64,000 nucleotides of DNA from Janthinobacterium sp. 61. GTDB taxonomy: Bacteria > Pseudomonadota > Gammaproteobacteria > Burkholderiales > Burkholderiaceae_D. Below are positions 10,170 to 19,058 of the stretch, one piece after another. Under the pieces are notes generated by a model, which saw nothing but the letters and a program-made list of their open reading frames with translations, had not been told where the DNA came from and did not search any database. Both the position numbers and the translations under genes were made by a program. The stretch covers positions 3,720,001 to 3,784,000 of the forward strand of contig NZ_PJMQ01000001.1 in NCBI RefSeq assembly GCF_002846335.1. The letters run 5' to 3'. The first letter of the stretch is position 1; each line of letters starts with the position of its first letter.

Positions 10170-10697
10170 TTAGTGGCACTTGAAGTAGTCAAACGGTTCG
10201 CGGCAAGCCAGGCATTTGTACAGGGCCTTGCAGGGCGTGGAGCCGAACTGGCTGGTCAGCTGCGTGTGCGCGGAACCGCAATTCGGGCAGATCACCTCCA
10301 GCGTCGGCATGGGCTGGCGCTTGACACCCCCCTTCAAGCCGCTGATGTCGATCACCTGCTGCTGCGGCGGGGCGATGCCATAGCCTTTCAGCTTGGCCTT
10401 GCCCGCCTCGCTCATCCAGTCCGTGGTCCAGGCGGGCGCCAGCTGGTTCACCAGTGTCACCTTGGCCACGCCATGGCTGCGCAAGGCATCCGTGACGGCA
10501 TCGGCGATTACCTGCATGGCCGGGCAGCCCGAATAGGTGGGCGTGATCGTCACGATGCACTCGTCGCTGCTGACCACGTCGACGGCGCGTACGATGCCCA
10601 GGTCCACCACCGAAATGACGGGAATTTCCGGGTCCGGCACGTCGCCCAGCCAGGCCCAGACCTGGGCGGCTTCCAGCGCTGCCGCGGGCGCGTTCAT
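10170..10697 (-). CDS. paaD: Phenylacetyl-CoA epoxidase accessory protein PaaD
   Basis: This 175-residue protein is needed for an active epoxidase and is thought to help Fe-S or metal assembly. The N-terminal half is a DUF59/MIP18-type domain (VPDPEIPVISVVDLGIV and PTYSGCPAMQ). The C-terminal half is Cys-rich, with CPNCGS near residue 134 and CLACREPFDYFKCH at the end, consistent with a zinc site. The frame runs much further upstream inside paaC, but the ATG at 10697 overlaps the paaC stop as TAATG, which is the expected coupled start. Confidence 0.93.
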   Translation of the reverse strand: MNAPAAALEAAQVWAWLGDVPDPEIPVISVVDLGIVRAVDVVSSDECIVTITPTYSGCPAMQVIADAVTDALRSHGVAKVTLVNQLAPAWTTDWMSEAGKAKLKGYGIAPPQQQVIDISGLKGGVKRQPMPTLEVICPNCGSAHTQLTSQFGSTPCKALYKCLACREPFDYFKCH

Positions 10698-11449
10698 TAC
10701 CACTCCGCCCCGGGATAGGCGCGCTGCAGGAATTGCATCTCGGCCAGGATGAATCCCAGGTATTCCGTGTGCGTGCCCTGCTTGCCGCCCTTTTGCATCC
10801 AGGCGTCGGGCGCCGGCATGGTCAAGGTGGCTTCGTCGAAAATCTCGGCCACGTGTTCGAGGAAGGCCTGGCGCAACACGTCCGATGGCGGTGCGATGCC
10901 GTTGGCAAGCATGGCCTGGTCGACGGCGTCGTACTTGAACATCTCGCCCGTGTACATCCACAGTTTGTCGGCCGCCGCCTGCGTCTTGGCATGGCTGTCC
11001 GCCGTACCGTCGCCGAGACGCACGATCAGGTCACCGCTGCGGCGCAGGTGATAGGTCACTTCCTTGATCGACTTCTGCGCCACTTCGACGATGCGTGGAT
11101 CACTGCATTTCGCCAGTTCCAGCAGCTGGAAGTAGTGCCAGGTATCGAAGAAGAACTGGCGCATCATGGTGTCGGCGTAATTGCCGTTCGGCTGCTCCAG
11201 CAGCAAACAATTCTTGAAGTCGTGGGCATCGCGCAAAAAGGCGATGTCATCTTCGTCGCGACCCGCGTTTTCCAGTTCGGCCGCATAGCTGAACCACAAA
11301 CGCGTCTGGCCCAGGAGGTCGAGCGCCACATTGGTCAGCGCCATGTCCTCTTCCAGCGCGGGACCCTTGCCGCACAGCTGCGACAACTGCTGGCTGAGAA
11401 TCAGGGCATTGTCGCCCAGGCGCAAGAGGTAATTGACTTTGTCATCCAT
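10697..11449 (-). CDS. paaC: Phenylacetyl-CoA epoxidase structural subunit PaaC
   Basis: This 250-residue helical, ferritin-like protein is the structural partner of PaaA in the ring-1,2-phenylacetyl-CoA epoxidase. The N-terminal segment YLLRLGDNALILSQQL and the following ALTNVALDLLGQTR match the family closely. Residues FDTWHYFQLLEL and IKEVTYHLRRSGDL are also recognisable. The start MDDKVNYL at 11449 is chosen because GGGAG lies 8 nt upstream. Two earlier in-frame starts overlap the paaB stop and give no better site. It is translationally coupled to paaD. Confidence 0.94.
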   Translation of the reverse strand: MDDKVNYLLRLGDNALILSQQLSQLCGKGPALEEDMALTNVALDLLGQTRLWFSYAAELENAGRDEDDIAFLRDAHDFKNCLLLEQPNGNYADTMMRQFFFDTWHYFQLLELAKCSDPRIVEVAQKSIKEVTYHLRRSGDLIVRLGDGTADSHAKTQAAADKLWMYTGEMFKYDAVDQAMLANGIAPPSDVLRQAFLEHVAEIFDEATLTMPAPDAWMQKGGKQGTHTEYLGFILAEMQFLQRAYPGAEW

Positions 11450-11463
11450 TGCAAGCGCTCCCA

Positions 11464-11748
11464 TCACAGGTTCTTGACTTCTTCCGGCATCGGGAAGAAG
11501 GTGGGATGGCGGTACACCTTGCTGTTCGACGGCTCGAACAGGGCACCCTTGTCGCCGGGGCTGCTGGCCACGATGTCGGCCGCGCGCACCACCCAGATGC
11601 TTACGCCTTCATTGCGGCGCGTGTAGACGTCGCGCGCATGGTTGACCGCCATGGTGGCGTCGGAGGCGTGCAGGCTGCCCACATGCTTGTGCGCCAGGCC
11701 GTGCTGGCTGCGGATGAAAACTTCCCACAATGGCCATTCTTTGCTCAT
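11464..11748 (-). CDS. paaB: Phenylacetyl-CoA epoxidase small subunit PaaB
   Basis: This 94-residue protein is the small subunit that bridges PaaAC dimers in the epoxidase. The start MSKEWPLWEVFIRSQHG and the following HKHVGSLHASDATMA and YTRRNEGVSIWVV are typical of PaaB. The ATG at 11748 is preceded by GGGAGAGCAAC. The frame is open for another 50 codons upstream, but that stretch is the shadow of the paaA C-terminus. It lies 28 nt after paaA. Confidence 0.95.
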   Translation of the reverse strand: MSKEWPLWEVFIRSQHGLAHKHVGSLHASDATMAVNHARDVYTRRNEGVSIWVVRAADIVASSPGDKGALFEPSNSKVYRHPTFFPMPEEVKNL

Positions 11749-11776
11749 GTTGCTCTCCCCTATCTGTCTTATGTAT

Positions 11777-12766
11777 TTACGCTGCCGCTTTGACTGCGGC
11801 TTGTTTGTCTGCATACGCGAGCAAGGCATCGCGGAACCATGCACCGTCTTCATACGCCTTGACCCGCGTTTGCAGGCGCTCGCGGTTGCACGGGCCATTG
11901 CCCTTCAGGACATTGTTGAACTCGGACCAGTCGATTTCGCCAAATTCATAGTGGCCCGTCTCCGCATTGAACTTCAGGTCGGGATCGGGCACGGTCAAGC
12001 CCAGGTACTCGATTTGCGGCACGGTCTGGTCGACCATGCGCTGGCGCAATTCATCATTCGAGAACAGCTTGATGCGCCATTGCGCCGATTGGGCGCTGTT
12101 GACGGAGGCGGCGTCGGACGGACCGAACATCATCAAGGACGGCCACCACCAGCGGTTCAGCGCATCCTGTGCCATGGCTTTCTGTTCTGGCGTGCCCTTG
12201 CACAGTGACATCATGATGTCGTAGCCCTGGCGGGCATGGAATGATTCTTCCTTGCAGACGCGGATCATGGCACGGGCATACGGGCCATACGAGCAGCGGC
12301 AGAGGGGAATCTGGTTGATGATGGCAGAGCCGTCGACCAGCCAGCCGATGGCGCCCATGTCGGCCCACGACAGGGTGGGATAGTTAAAGATGCTGGAATA
12401 CTTGGCTTTGCCCGAGTGCAAGGCAGCAAGCAGATCGTCGCGCGACACGCCCAGGGTTTCGGCAGCGCTGTACAGGTACAGGCCGTGACCCGCTTCATCC
12501 TGAATCTTCGCCAGCAGGATGGACTTGCGTTTCAAGGTCGGTGCGCGCGTGACCCAGTTACCTTCGGGCAATTGACCGACGATTTCCGAATGCGCATGCT
12601 GCGAAATCTGGCGGATCAGGGTCTTGCGGTAAGCGTCCGGCATCCAGTCCTTGGCTTCGATCTTGATGCCTTCGTCGATACGCGCCTGAAAAGCGCGCTC
12701 TTCCGCCCCCATGTCATCGATGGAACGGACGTTCTTGAGGCCGGTTTCAACCATTTGTGCGTACAT
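11777..12766 (-). CDS. paaA: Phenylacetyl-CoA epoxidase catalytic subunit PaaA
   Basis: This 329-residue protein is the di-iron catalytic subunit that epoxidises the aromatic ring of phenylacetyl-CoA. The ferritin-like fold shows two metal-binding patterns, KIQDEAGHG near residue 88 and [11 protein letters not shown] near residue 170. A GGGAGA site lies 7 nt before the ATG. It is the first gene of the minus-strand paa block and faces paaX across a 266-bp regulatory region, so its promoter very likely drives the whole cluster. Confidence 0.95.
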   Translation of the reverse strand: MYAQMVETGLKNVRSIDDMGAEERAFQARIDEGIKIEAKDWMPDAYRKTLIRQISQHAHSEIVGQLPEGNWVTRAPTLKRKSILLAKIQDEAGHGLYLYSAAETLGVSRDDLLAALHSGKAKYSSIFNYPTLSWADMGAIGWLVDGSAIINQIPLCRCSYGPYARAMIRVCKEESFHARQGYDIMMSLCKGTPEQKAMAQDALNRWWWPSLMMFGPSDAASVNSAQSAQWRIKLFSNDELRQRMVDQTVPQIEYLGLTVPDPDLKFNAETGHYEFGEIDWSEFNNVLKGNGPCNRERLQTRVKAYEDGAWFRDALLAYADKQAAVKAAA

Positions 12767-13032
12767 GATCTGTCTCCCATGTCTTGATTTTGCGCAGCAA
12801 TGCGGTGCGATGAACAGATAATACGATACAAAAAACGATTTGCATACACTTGATGTGAGTCATTTTAAAAATTCGTATCTTGTGCGGCTTTTTTGTGCGT
12901 ATGATATTGCTGATGAGAAAACACTGCGAAGTGCCACCAGCGCTTCCTGCAAATTATTGACGCGCTACCCGCACAGCCAAGTAAACTGCTGCTTTTATTG
13001 AATCGACCGCAACACGGCCAGACCGGAACCAC
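12767..13032. promoter_or_regulatory. Divergent paaA-paaX control region
   Basis: This AT-rich gap separates paaA from paaX. It contains an inverted pair ATACGAT (12821-12827) and TTCGTAT (12872-12878), with a further ACGAT copy just after the first arm at 12835. A TATTAT -10-like hexamer for paaA overlaps the first arm on the minus strand. PaaX proteins repress paa promoters and release on phenylacetyl-CoA; these arms are the best operator candidates, but the match to a known PaaX site was not verified. Confidence 0.45.
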
Positions 13033-13962
13033 ATGAAGAACACCCGCTGCACGGCATGGATAGCCGATTTCCTGGAAAGCGACCCACCGCGCTCGAAGTC
13101 CCTGGTGATGACCATTTTTGGCGACGCCATCGTGCCGCGCGGCGGCGCCATCTGGCTGGGCAGTCTGATCGACCTGCTGGCACCATTTGGCGTAAATGAC
13201 CGCCTGCTGCGCACCAGCGTGTTCCGCCTTGCGCAGGAGGGCTGGCTCAGCTCGCAGCGCGACGGCCGCCGTAGCGCCTATACGATACGCCCGGAGGCGC
13301 TGGTCCGCTTTGAGCGCGCTTATCGCCGCATCTATGCGCCACTGGTCGTGCACTGGGATGGCAGCTGGACCCTGGTGATCGGGCCGGCCGGAAGCATCGG
13401 CGCCGCCGAGCGGGGGGCGCTGCGCAAGGAATTATTGTGGGCTGGCTATGGATTGATCTCTCCCGGCATCTTTGGCCATCCGGCCAGCAACTCGGAGGCG
13501 CTGGAAGACATCCTCGTGCGCAACGACGTACAAGGCAAGCTGTATGTCTGCCACACTACGGAGTTGCCGGATGTCAGCACACGGCCCCTGCGCGACATGG
13601 TGGGAGAATGCTGGGACTTGTCGGAAGTGATGGCCGGCTACGAAAAATTCATCGCCAGCTTCCAGCCGCTGCTGACCCTGCTACAAGAAGAGCCCGTGTT
13701 CGATGCCGAGCAAGCCTTCGTCATCCGCTCGCTGTTGACGCACGCCTACCGCCGCGTGCAGTTACACGATCCGCAACTGCCCGTTGAACTGCTGCCCGAA
13801 CCGTGGCCCGGCACGCAAGCCTATGCGCTGGCGCGCGACCTGTACCGCCTCACCTATGCGGCGGCCGAAGACCATATCCTGGCCACATTACGGCGCGAGG
13901 ATGAGCACGCGCCAGACGTGGAGCCCTGGTTCTACGAACGTTTCGGCGGCCTGAACACCTGA
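13033..13962 (+). CDS. paaX: Phenylacetic acid degradation repressor PaaX
   Basis: This 309-residue regulator is of the PaaX family. Residues 20-90 form the winged-helix domain (SLVMTIFGDAIVPRGGAIWL and DRLLRTSVFRLAQEGWLSSQ, with a RDGRRSAY wing). The central and C-terminal parts carry the PaaX C domain, with LVIGPAG, LRKELLWAGYG and LLTHAYRRVQLHDPQLP. PaaX binds phenylacetyl-CoA and then releases the paa promoter. It is transcribed divergently from paaA, as expected for a local repressor. A CGGAA lies 7 nt before the ATG. Many Burkholderia relatives instead use the TetR-type PaaR, so the PaaX choice is a trait of this lineage. Confidence 0.9.
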   Translation: MKNTRCTAWIADFLESDPPRSKSLVMTIFGDAIVPRGGAIWLGSLIDLLAPFGVNDRLLRTSVFRLAQEGWLSSQRDGRRSAYTIRPEALVRFERAYRRIYAPLVVHWDGSWTLVIGPAGSIGAAERGALRKELLWAGYGLISPGIFGHPASNSEALEDILVRNDVQGKLYVCHTTELPDVSTRPLRDMVGECWDLSEVMAGYEKFIASFQPLLTLLQEEPVFDAEQAFVIRSLLTHAYRRVQLHDPQLPVELLPEPWPGTQAYALARDLYRLTYAAAEDHILATLRREDEHAPDVEPWFYERFGGLNT

Positions 13963-14077
13963 CAAAACGTCCATGGCGGCGTTGCAGGGCCTGGGCGTAC
14001 GTTCGTACTGCCTGCGGCCCCGCGCCTTGCCCTGAACATTTTTCAGGCGTTCAGCAAGCGTCGTTATCAAACTTTCA
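13963..14077. repeat. GC-rich intergenic segment, possible dispersed repeat
   Basis: This gap between the convergent paaX and a small minus-strand gene contains a short stem GTACGttCGTAC (14000-14011) in a run of CCTGC/GCAGG-like motifs, and an interrupted inverted repeat with CTTGccCTGAAC and GTTCAGcAAG arms (about 14025-14060). It has no T-run. The style resembles GC-rich intergenic repeats I associate with this family of bacteria, but only this one copy is evident in the window. Confidence 0.3.
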
Positions 14078-14329
14078 TTACTTGGCGACGACCTGCTTGG
14101 CCCCCGCCAACAAATCCTGCCCCAGCTTTTCCAGCGCATTGGCCTGCACCAGCATGGTGTCGAGAATGGCGGCATTGAAGGTGAATTCGGCCGGTGTCGT
14201 ATAGCCGGGAAAACGCAGGATGCGCAGCAATTCCTGCAAGGTCGTTCCCTTGCCCAGGTGCGCCAGGGCGTCGCTGAGGGCGCTGACTTTCTTTTCCAGT
14301 TCGCGTAAATGTTTGCCGTTGTCATCCAT
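14078..14329 (-). CDS. Small protein of unknown function
   Basis: I do not recognise this 83-residue protein. It starts MDDNGKHLRELEKKVSALSD, a short amphipathic region that could form a coiled coil, and continues with LGKGTTLQELLRILRFPGY and a helical C-terminus ending in KQVVAK. No signal peptide or membrane segment is seen. GGGGAGAGCATC precedes the ATG, and codon use is normal for the window, so it is probably a real gene. It lies alone between paaX (convergent) and the M14 peptidase (divergent). Confidence 0.7.
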   Translation of the reverse strand: MDDNGKHLRELEKKVSALSDALAHLGKGTTLQELLRILRFPGYTTPAEFTFNAAILDTMLVQANALEKLGQDLLAGAKQVVAK

Positions 14330-14470
14330 GATGCTCTCCCCGTGTTGGAGCTTCCACCTTAGCCAAGTACATCCGTCATCGTTTGCGCCAGCACAAAGGC
14401 CACCGCAAAACAGGTATCATCGCGCCATTGCACACGATGCAAAACCCATACGTTTTTATCAGGAACACTC

Positions 14471-15595
14471 ATGACCATTAAAATCAGCCAGCAATTCGAC
14501 GCCGGCGCGATCGAGGTGCTGCGCGCCGACGATGCCCAATCCATCGAGCTGAACATCCGCAAGGATTCCCACGCCGACATCACGCAGTGGTTTTATTTCC
14601 GCCTGCAAGGCGCGCAAGGCGAAGCGTGCACGATCCGCTTCATGAATGCAGGCAAGTCGGCTTACCCGGACGGCTGGAAAGACTACCAGGCCGTGGCCAG
14701 CTATGACCGCGAAACCTGGTTCCGCGTGCCAACCAGCTTTGACGGCACGGTGATGACCATCGAACACACGCCGGAAGAGGAAAGCGTGTATTACGCCTAC
14801 TTCGAACCGTACCCATGGGACCGCCACCTGGCCCTGATCGACAGCGCGCAAGCATCGCCGCTGGTACGCTTGATCGACCTAGGCAGCACCGTGGAAGGCC
14901 GTGACATGAATCTGCTGGTGGTCGGCGACGCCGATGCCGAGAAAAAAGTCTGGGTCATCGCGCGCCAGCATCCAGGTGAAACGATGGCAGAATGGTTTGT
15001 CGAAGGCATGCTTGAAGCATTGCTGGACCAGGCCAATCCCTTTGCCCGCCAGTGCCTGCAAGATGCCGTCTTCTACGTGGTGCCGAACATGAACCCGGAC
15101 GGTTCCGTGCATGGCAACCTGCGCACCAACGCGGCCGGCGCCAACCTGAACCGCGAATGGATGACGCCGACGATGGAACGCAGCCCGGAAGTGTTCCTGG
15201 TGAAACAGAAAATGCATGAAATCGGCTGCGATCTGTTCCTCGACGTGCATGGCGACGAAGGCTTGCCTTACGTCTTCGTCGCCGGCAGCGATGCGCTGGA
15301 GAATTTCACGCCGGCACAAAAAGCCGAGCAAGACCGCTTCATCGCCGACTTCAAGGTGGCCAGTCCCGACTTCCAGGATGAGCACGGCTATGAAGACGGC
15401 CCGTTCACGCCGGAAGTGCTGACCATGGGTTCGCCCCACATCACGCACGCCTTCGGTTGCCTGTCGCTGACCCTGGAATTGCCGTTCAAGGACAATGCCA
15501 ACGATCCCGACGCGCAAACGGGTTGGAGCGGCGCGCGCAGCGCCGCCCTGGGCGCCGCCGTCTTGCAGCCTATTCTGGCCAGCCTGCGCGCCTGA
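14471..15595 (+). CDS. M14-family cytosolic carboxypeptidase-like protein
   Basis: This 374-residue protein resembles the bacterial branch of the cytosolic carboxypeptidase (CCP) M14 subfamily. An N-terminal beta domain (residues 1-115, with DITQWFYFRLQGA and YYAYFEPYPW) precedes the catalytic domain. Zinc ligands fit the HPGE motif in RQHPGETMAEWF (about 163-174) and the His in DVHGDEGLPY (about 259). NPDG and NLNREW form the substrate pocket, and the catalytic Glu fits LTLELPF near residue 341. Eukaryotic CCPs remove C-terminal or side-chain glutamates; the bacterial substrate is unknown. There is no signal peptide, so it acts in the cytoplasm. AGGAAC precedes the ATG. Confidence 0.85.
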   Translation: MTIKISQQFDAGAIEVLRADDAQSIELNIRKDSHADITQWFYFRLQGAQGEACTIRFMNAGKSAYPDGWKDYQAVASYDRETWFRVPTSFDGTVMTIEHTPEEESVYYAYFEPYPWDRHLALIDSAQASPLVRLIDLGSTVEGRDMNLLVVGDADAEKKVWVIARQHPGETMAEWFVEGMLEALLDQANPFARQCLQDAVFYVVPNMNPDGSVHGNLRTNAAGANLNREWMTPTMERSPEVFLVKQKMHEIGCDLFLDVHGDEGLPYVFVAGSDALENFTPAQKAEQDRFIADFKVASPDFQDEHGYEDGPFTPEVLTMGSPHITHAFGCLSLTLELPFKDNANDPDAQTGWSGARSAALGAAVLQPILASLRA

Positions 15596-15995
15596 GCGCT
15601 TGCAGCGAACCGGCCCGCAAGGGCTGGCGTCCTGCCTGTTTGACACCATGCCCCGCACGCCGGGGTATTTTTATGCCAGCGCGCAACGCGCGGCTTGCGT
15701 TGCGGATAAAACGTATTTTTATACGAACGTCTTGCCTGTTGGAAATTATCGTTCTACACTCAATCATCGAATCAGAGCATGCCGGCATGCGTGCTCCTGC
15801 AACAATAATATGCCGGATGACAAGGCACCCTCTCCTCCCCGGCATGCACGCCCACGGCATCTGCGTGGCATCACGGCCCCATACCTGCCGAGCTAGCTTT
15901 CAGTACCACAACGTTTCCGTATCAGCAGCACCTCCCATGAGGCCGGCGCTGACCTGACCACACGATGTTTGTCTTTAGCTCAGGATGGATTGCAT
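15596..15995. other. 400-nt intergenic region upstream of a chemoreceptor gene
   Basis: No convincing gene is seen here. It holds a short intrinsic terminator at 15651-15672, an AT-rich palindrome CGTATTTTTATACG near 15709-15722, and a perfect 14-bp palindrome GCATGCCGGCATGC at 15777-15790, with related CCGGCATGC/GCCGG pieces near 15810 and 15839. The promoter for the downstream chemoreceptor must lie here, but I cannot place a sigma-28 site with confidence. Confidence 0.5.
15651..15672 (+). terminator. Intrinsic terminator after the M14 gene
   Basis: A short stem CCCCG-cacgc-CGGGG is followed by TATTTTTA, 55 nt after the M14 gene stop. The stem is only 5 bp, so termination may be partial. 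Confidence 0.6.
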
Positions 15996-17693
15996 ATGTC
16001 GAATCTCAAAATCAGTACCCGCCTGGGCCTCAGTTTCGGCTTGATCATCGTCCTGCTTGCCATGGTGGCCTTTGTTTCCGTCAGCCGCATCCGCAACATC
16101 AATGCATCGACAGATAAAATCCTCAATGACCGCTATGTCAAGGTCATGCTGTCAAATACGATCCAGTCCGAGATCAATATCCAGGCCCGCCTGCTAAGCA
16201 ATGCCATCATCGGCGCCAACGATGCCGACGAAGTCAGCAGTGCCCTGGGCAAGATTCAGGCGTCGGCAAAAAAGAACGTGGAACTGCTGGCGCGCCTGAA
16301 AACCCTGATCAACACGCCCAAGGGCCAGGAACTGTTCCAGGCCGTGATGACCAGCCGCGAAAGCTATGCCAGGACGCGCGATGCGAATATCAAACTGCTG
16401 CAAGAGGGCAAAACCGAAACGGCAGGCATCTTCCTGCTGACGCAGCTGCGCTATCCACAAGAGAAATTCCTGACGGCGCTGGCGGCCATGGCCGGCTTCC
16501 AGGAGTCGCTGATGGCAGCCGAAGGCAAGCAAGCCCTCGTCGACGGGCGCCTGGCCATCATCCTGACCCTGTCCCTGTCCCTTGCCGCGACGGCGATCGC
16601 CATCGCGCTGGCCATCCTGATCAGCCGCTCCATCAGCCGGCCCATCGGCGAAGCCGTCAAGGTGGCCCAACGGGTCGCGTCCGGCGACTTGTCGGGCAGC
16701 ATCGACGCGCGCGGCACCGATGAAACAGGCATGCTGCTGCGCGCCCTGAAAGAGATGAACGACAATTTGCAAGGCATCGTGGCCCGCGTGCGCCATGGCA
16801 CGGATGCCATCGCCCATGGCTCGCGTGAAATCGCCTCCGGCAATATGGACTTGTCTTCGCGCACGGAGCAGCAAGCCAGTTCGCTGGAAGAAACGGCATC
16901 GTCGATGGAAGAATTGACGTCGACCGTCAAGCAGAATGGCGAAAACGCACGCCAGGCCAACCAGATGGCGCAATCGGCCTCAAGCGTGGCCAGCAAAGGC
17001 GGCCAGGTGGTGGCGAAAGTGATCACGACCATGGAGTCGATCAATGCCTCGTCGAAGAAAATCGTCGACATCATCAGCGTCATCGACGGCATTGCCTTCC
17101 AGACCAATATCCTGGCCCTGAACGCGGCAGTGGAAGCGGCCAGGGCGGGAGAGCAGGGCCGTGGCTTTGCCGTGGTGGCCACGGAAGTGCGCAACCTGGC
17201 TCACCGCTCAGCCTCCGCCGCCAAGGAAATCAAGATCCTCATCGACGATTCCGTACACCAGGTCAATCTGGGCAGCACCCTGGTGAACCAGGCGGGCAGC
17301 ACCATGGAAGAGATCGTAAGCAGCGTGCGGCGCGTCACGGACATCATGGCCGAGATCACGTCCGCCAGCAACGAGCAGGAAGCGGGCATCGAGCAGATCA
17401 ACCAAGCCATCACGGAAATGGACGCCGTGACACAGCAAAATGCCGCCCTCGTGGAAGAAGCGGCGGCCGCGTCCGAAGCGCTGCAGGATCAAGCCGGCAT
17501 CCTGGCCGAAGCCGTCAGCGTGTTCAAGCTCGACGGCATGCAAGCGCTGCCGCCGGTTCAGGTTCCAGCCATCCGCGCGCCAGCCAAGCCTGCCGCCGCA
17601 CCACGCGTCACGGCCACTGCCGCACCCGCCAGGAAATCAGGCAAGGCGGTCGCACTGGCCGCGGTCGCCGAGACCGAGTGGGAAGAGTATTGA
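15996..17693 (+). CDS. Methyl-accepting chemotaxis protein
   Basis: This 565-residue inner-membrane chemoreceptor has a first membrane helix (about residues 10-32), a four-helix-bundle periplasmic domain, a second helix (about 190-212), a HAMP domain beginning [16 protein letters not shown], and a cytoplasmic signalling domain. The hairpin tip [20 protein letters not shown] is intact. The protein ends TEWEEY, which fits the C-terminal W-x-x-F/Y tether that recruits CheR and CheB in high-abundance receptors. The start MSNLKIS is chosen over an upstream TTG because GGA lies 6 nt upstream. The ligand cannot be told. Confidence 0.9.
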   Translation: MSNLKISTRLGLSFGLIIVLLAMVAFVSVSRIRNINASTDKILNDRYVKVMLSNTIQSEINIQARLLSNAIIGANDADEVSSALGKIQASAKKNVELLARLKTLINTPKGQELFQAVMTSRESYARTRDANIKLLQEGKTETAGIFLLTQLRYPQEKFLTALAAMAGFQESLMAAEGKQALVDGRLAIILTLSLSLAATAIAIALAILISRSISRPIGEAVKVAQRVASGDLSGSIDARGTDETGMLLRALKEMNDNLQGIVARVRHGTDAIAHGSREIASGNMDLSSRTEQQASSLEETASSMEELTSTVKQNGENARQANQMAQSASSVASKGGQVVAKVITTMESINASSKKIVDIISVIDGIAFQTNILALNAAVEAARAGEQGRGFAVVATEVRNLAHRSASAAKEIKILIDDSVHQVNLGSTLVNQAGSTMEEIVSSVRRVTDIMAEITSASNEQEAGIEQINQAITEMDAVTQQNAALVEEAAAASEALQDQAGILAEAVSVFKLDGMQALPPVQVPAIRAPAKPAAAPRVTATAAPARKSGKAVALAAVAETEWEEY

Positions 17694-17711
17694 GACCATC
17701 TCAAACCAAAC

Positions 17712-19046
17712 TCAGCCCTTGGCCAGCTTGCGCAGGGCATCGACCAAGCTGTCCAGATGCGACTCGGGCGTAAAGATGCCCGGCGTGACGCGCACGCACG
17801 CGCCGCTGGCCAGACCGTCGCGCGGCACGGCAAAGATGCCGTGGTCCTGTACCAGCTTTTTCGACAGGGCATAACTGTCGGCCACGCTGGTCTTGCCTTG
17901 TAACCGGAACGAGGCGATGGCGCTCGTCAGGCGCGGATCGGATGACGCCAGCACGTCGATGCCATCGATGCCACGTGCCGCTTCGACCCAGCGGTTGCGC
18001 AGCAGCCGTAGCCGCGCCTGCTTGTTGGCCACACCTATGTGCGCGTGCAAGTCCAGCGCCGTCGGCAGACTCAGGTAGGCGGCGAAATTCACCGTGCCCG
18101 TATGCACGCGGGTGCGGATATCGTCGCCCGCCTTTCCCCCCCGCGGTTCCCCCATGTACGGATCGATATCGGCCAACCTGCCCCGCTTGATGTAGGCAGC
18201 GCCCACACCCACGGGCGCGCCTATCCATTTGTGCAAGTTGATGCCGGCAAAGTCCGCCTGCAAATCGGGGATCGTCATGTCCAGCTGGCCAAAGCCATGC
18301 GCCGTGTCGACGATCACATCAATGCCCCGTGCGCGCGCCAGGTGGCTGATCTCGGCCACGGGCATGACCATGCCGTTGCGGTGATTGACATGCGTGAGCA
18401 GCATCAATTTCAGCTTCGGATGACGTTCCATGGCGGCAACATAGACAGCAACGACATTGTCATGCGTAAATGGTTCCGGAATGGCAATCGATACCACCTG
18501 GGCGCCGCGCCGTTGCTGCAGCCAGCGCGTGACGGTGATCATATTGTCGTAATCGATATCCGCGAATAGCACCGCATCGCCCGGCTGCAAGCGGTTGTAG
18601 CCGGCGATCAAGACTTGCAGCGCTTCCGTGGCGCCCCGCGTCAACACGATTTCATCGATGCCCACGCCCAGCGCCATGGCTGCCGCCGCGCGGGCCGCCT
18701 CAAAATCGGCCGGAAAGCGCATGCGCGCATACCAGGCGTTGTCGCGGTTGACCATGCTCAATTGCTGCTCGTAATGACGCAGCACGGGCCTGGCCATCGA
18801 GCCCCAGAAGGCATTGTCCAGTTGCACGATGGCATCGGTGGTGTCGTATTGCGCGGCCACGGCCTGCCAGTAAGCCTGGTTGCCGGCCAGGGATTCCGGC
18901 GTGGTGCCGGCTGGCACCGCTGGCAATGGCGGCAAGGGTGGAGACAGGGCGGCGGACGCTGCCGCAGCCGATCCGGCGCCCGCCGTCAAGGGCAGCGCCA
19001 CCGCCAGCGAACCGGCGCGCAACAAGGCGCGGCGTTGTGGATTCAT
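17712..19046 (-). CDS. Tat-exported class V aminotransferase-fold protein
   Basis: This 444-residue PLP enzyme belongs to the class V aminotransferase group, nearest in style to isopenicillin-N-epimerase-like proteins. The N-terminus MNPQRRALLRAGSLAVAL is a twin-arginine signal, followed by an Ala-rich hydrophobic core, so it is probably folded with PLP and then exported to the periplasm. PLP contacts are DTAHGFGQLD and the Schiff-base lysine in NLHKWIGAPVGVG. Three tandem ATGs occur; the third is best spaced (6 nt) from the GGGGGG site. It starts 12 nt after the TonB-receptor stop, so the two form an operon. The substrate is unknown. Confidence 0.82.
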   Translation of the reverse strand: MNPQRRALLRAGSLAVALPLTAGAGSAAAASAALSPPLPPLPAVPAGTTPESLAGNQAYWQAVAAQYDTTDAIVQLDNAFWGSMARPVLRHYEQQLSMVNRDNAWYARMRFPADFEAARAAAAMALGVGIDEIVLTRGATEALQVLIAGYNRLQPGDAVLFADIDYDNMITVTRWLQQRRGAQVVSIAIPEPFTHDNVVAVYVAAMERHPKLKLMLLTHVNHRNGMVMPVAEISHLARARGIDVIVDTAHGFGQLDMTIPDLQADFAGINLHKWIGAPVGVGAAYIKRGRLADIDPYMGEPRGGKAGDDIRTRVHTGTVNFAAYLSLPTALDLHAHIGVANKQARLRLLRNRWVEAARGIDGIDVLASSDPRLTSAIASFRLQGKTSVADSYALSKKLVQDHGIFAVPRDGLASGACVRVTPGIFTPESHLDSLVDALRKLAKG

Positions 19047-19058
19047 CATCATCCCCCC

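Noticed and set aside
15777..15790. Perfect 14-bp palindrome GCATGCCGGCATGC as an operator
   Set aside because: It is short, built of common GC-rich pieces that recur nearby, and has no clear relation to a promoter, so I did not list it as a site.
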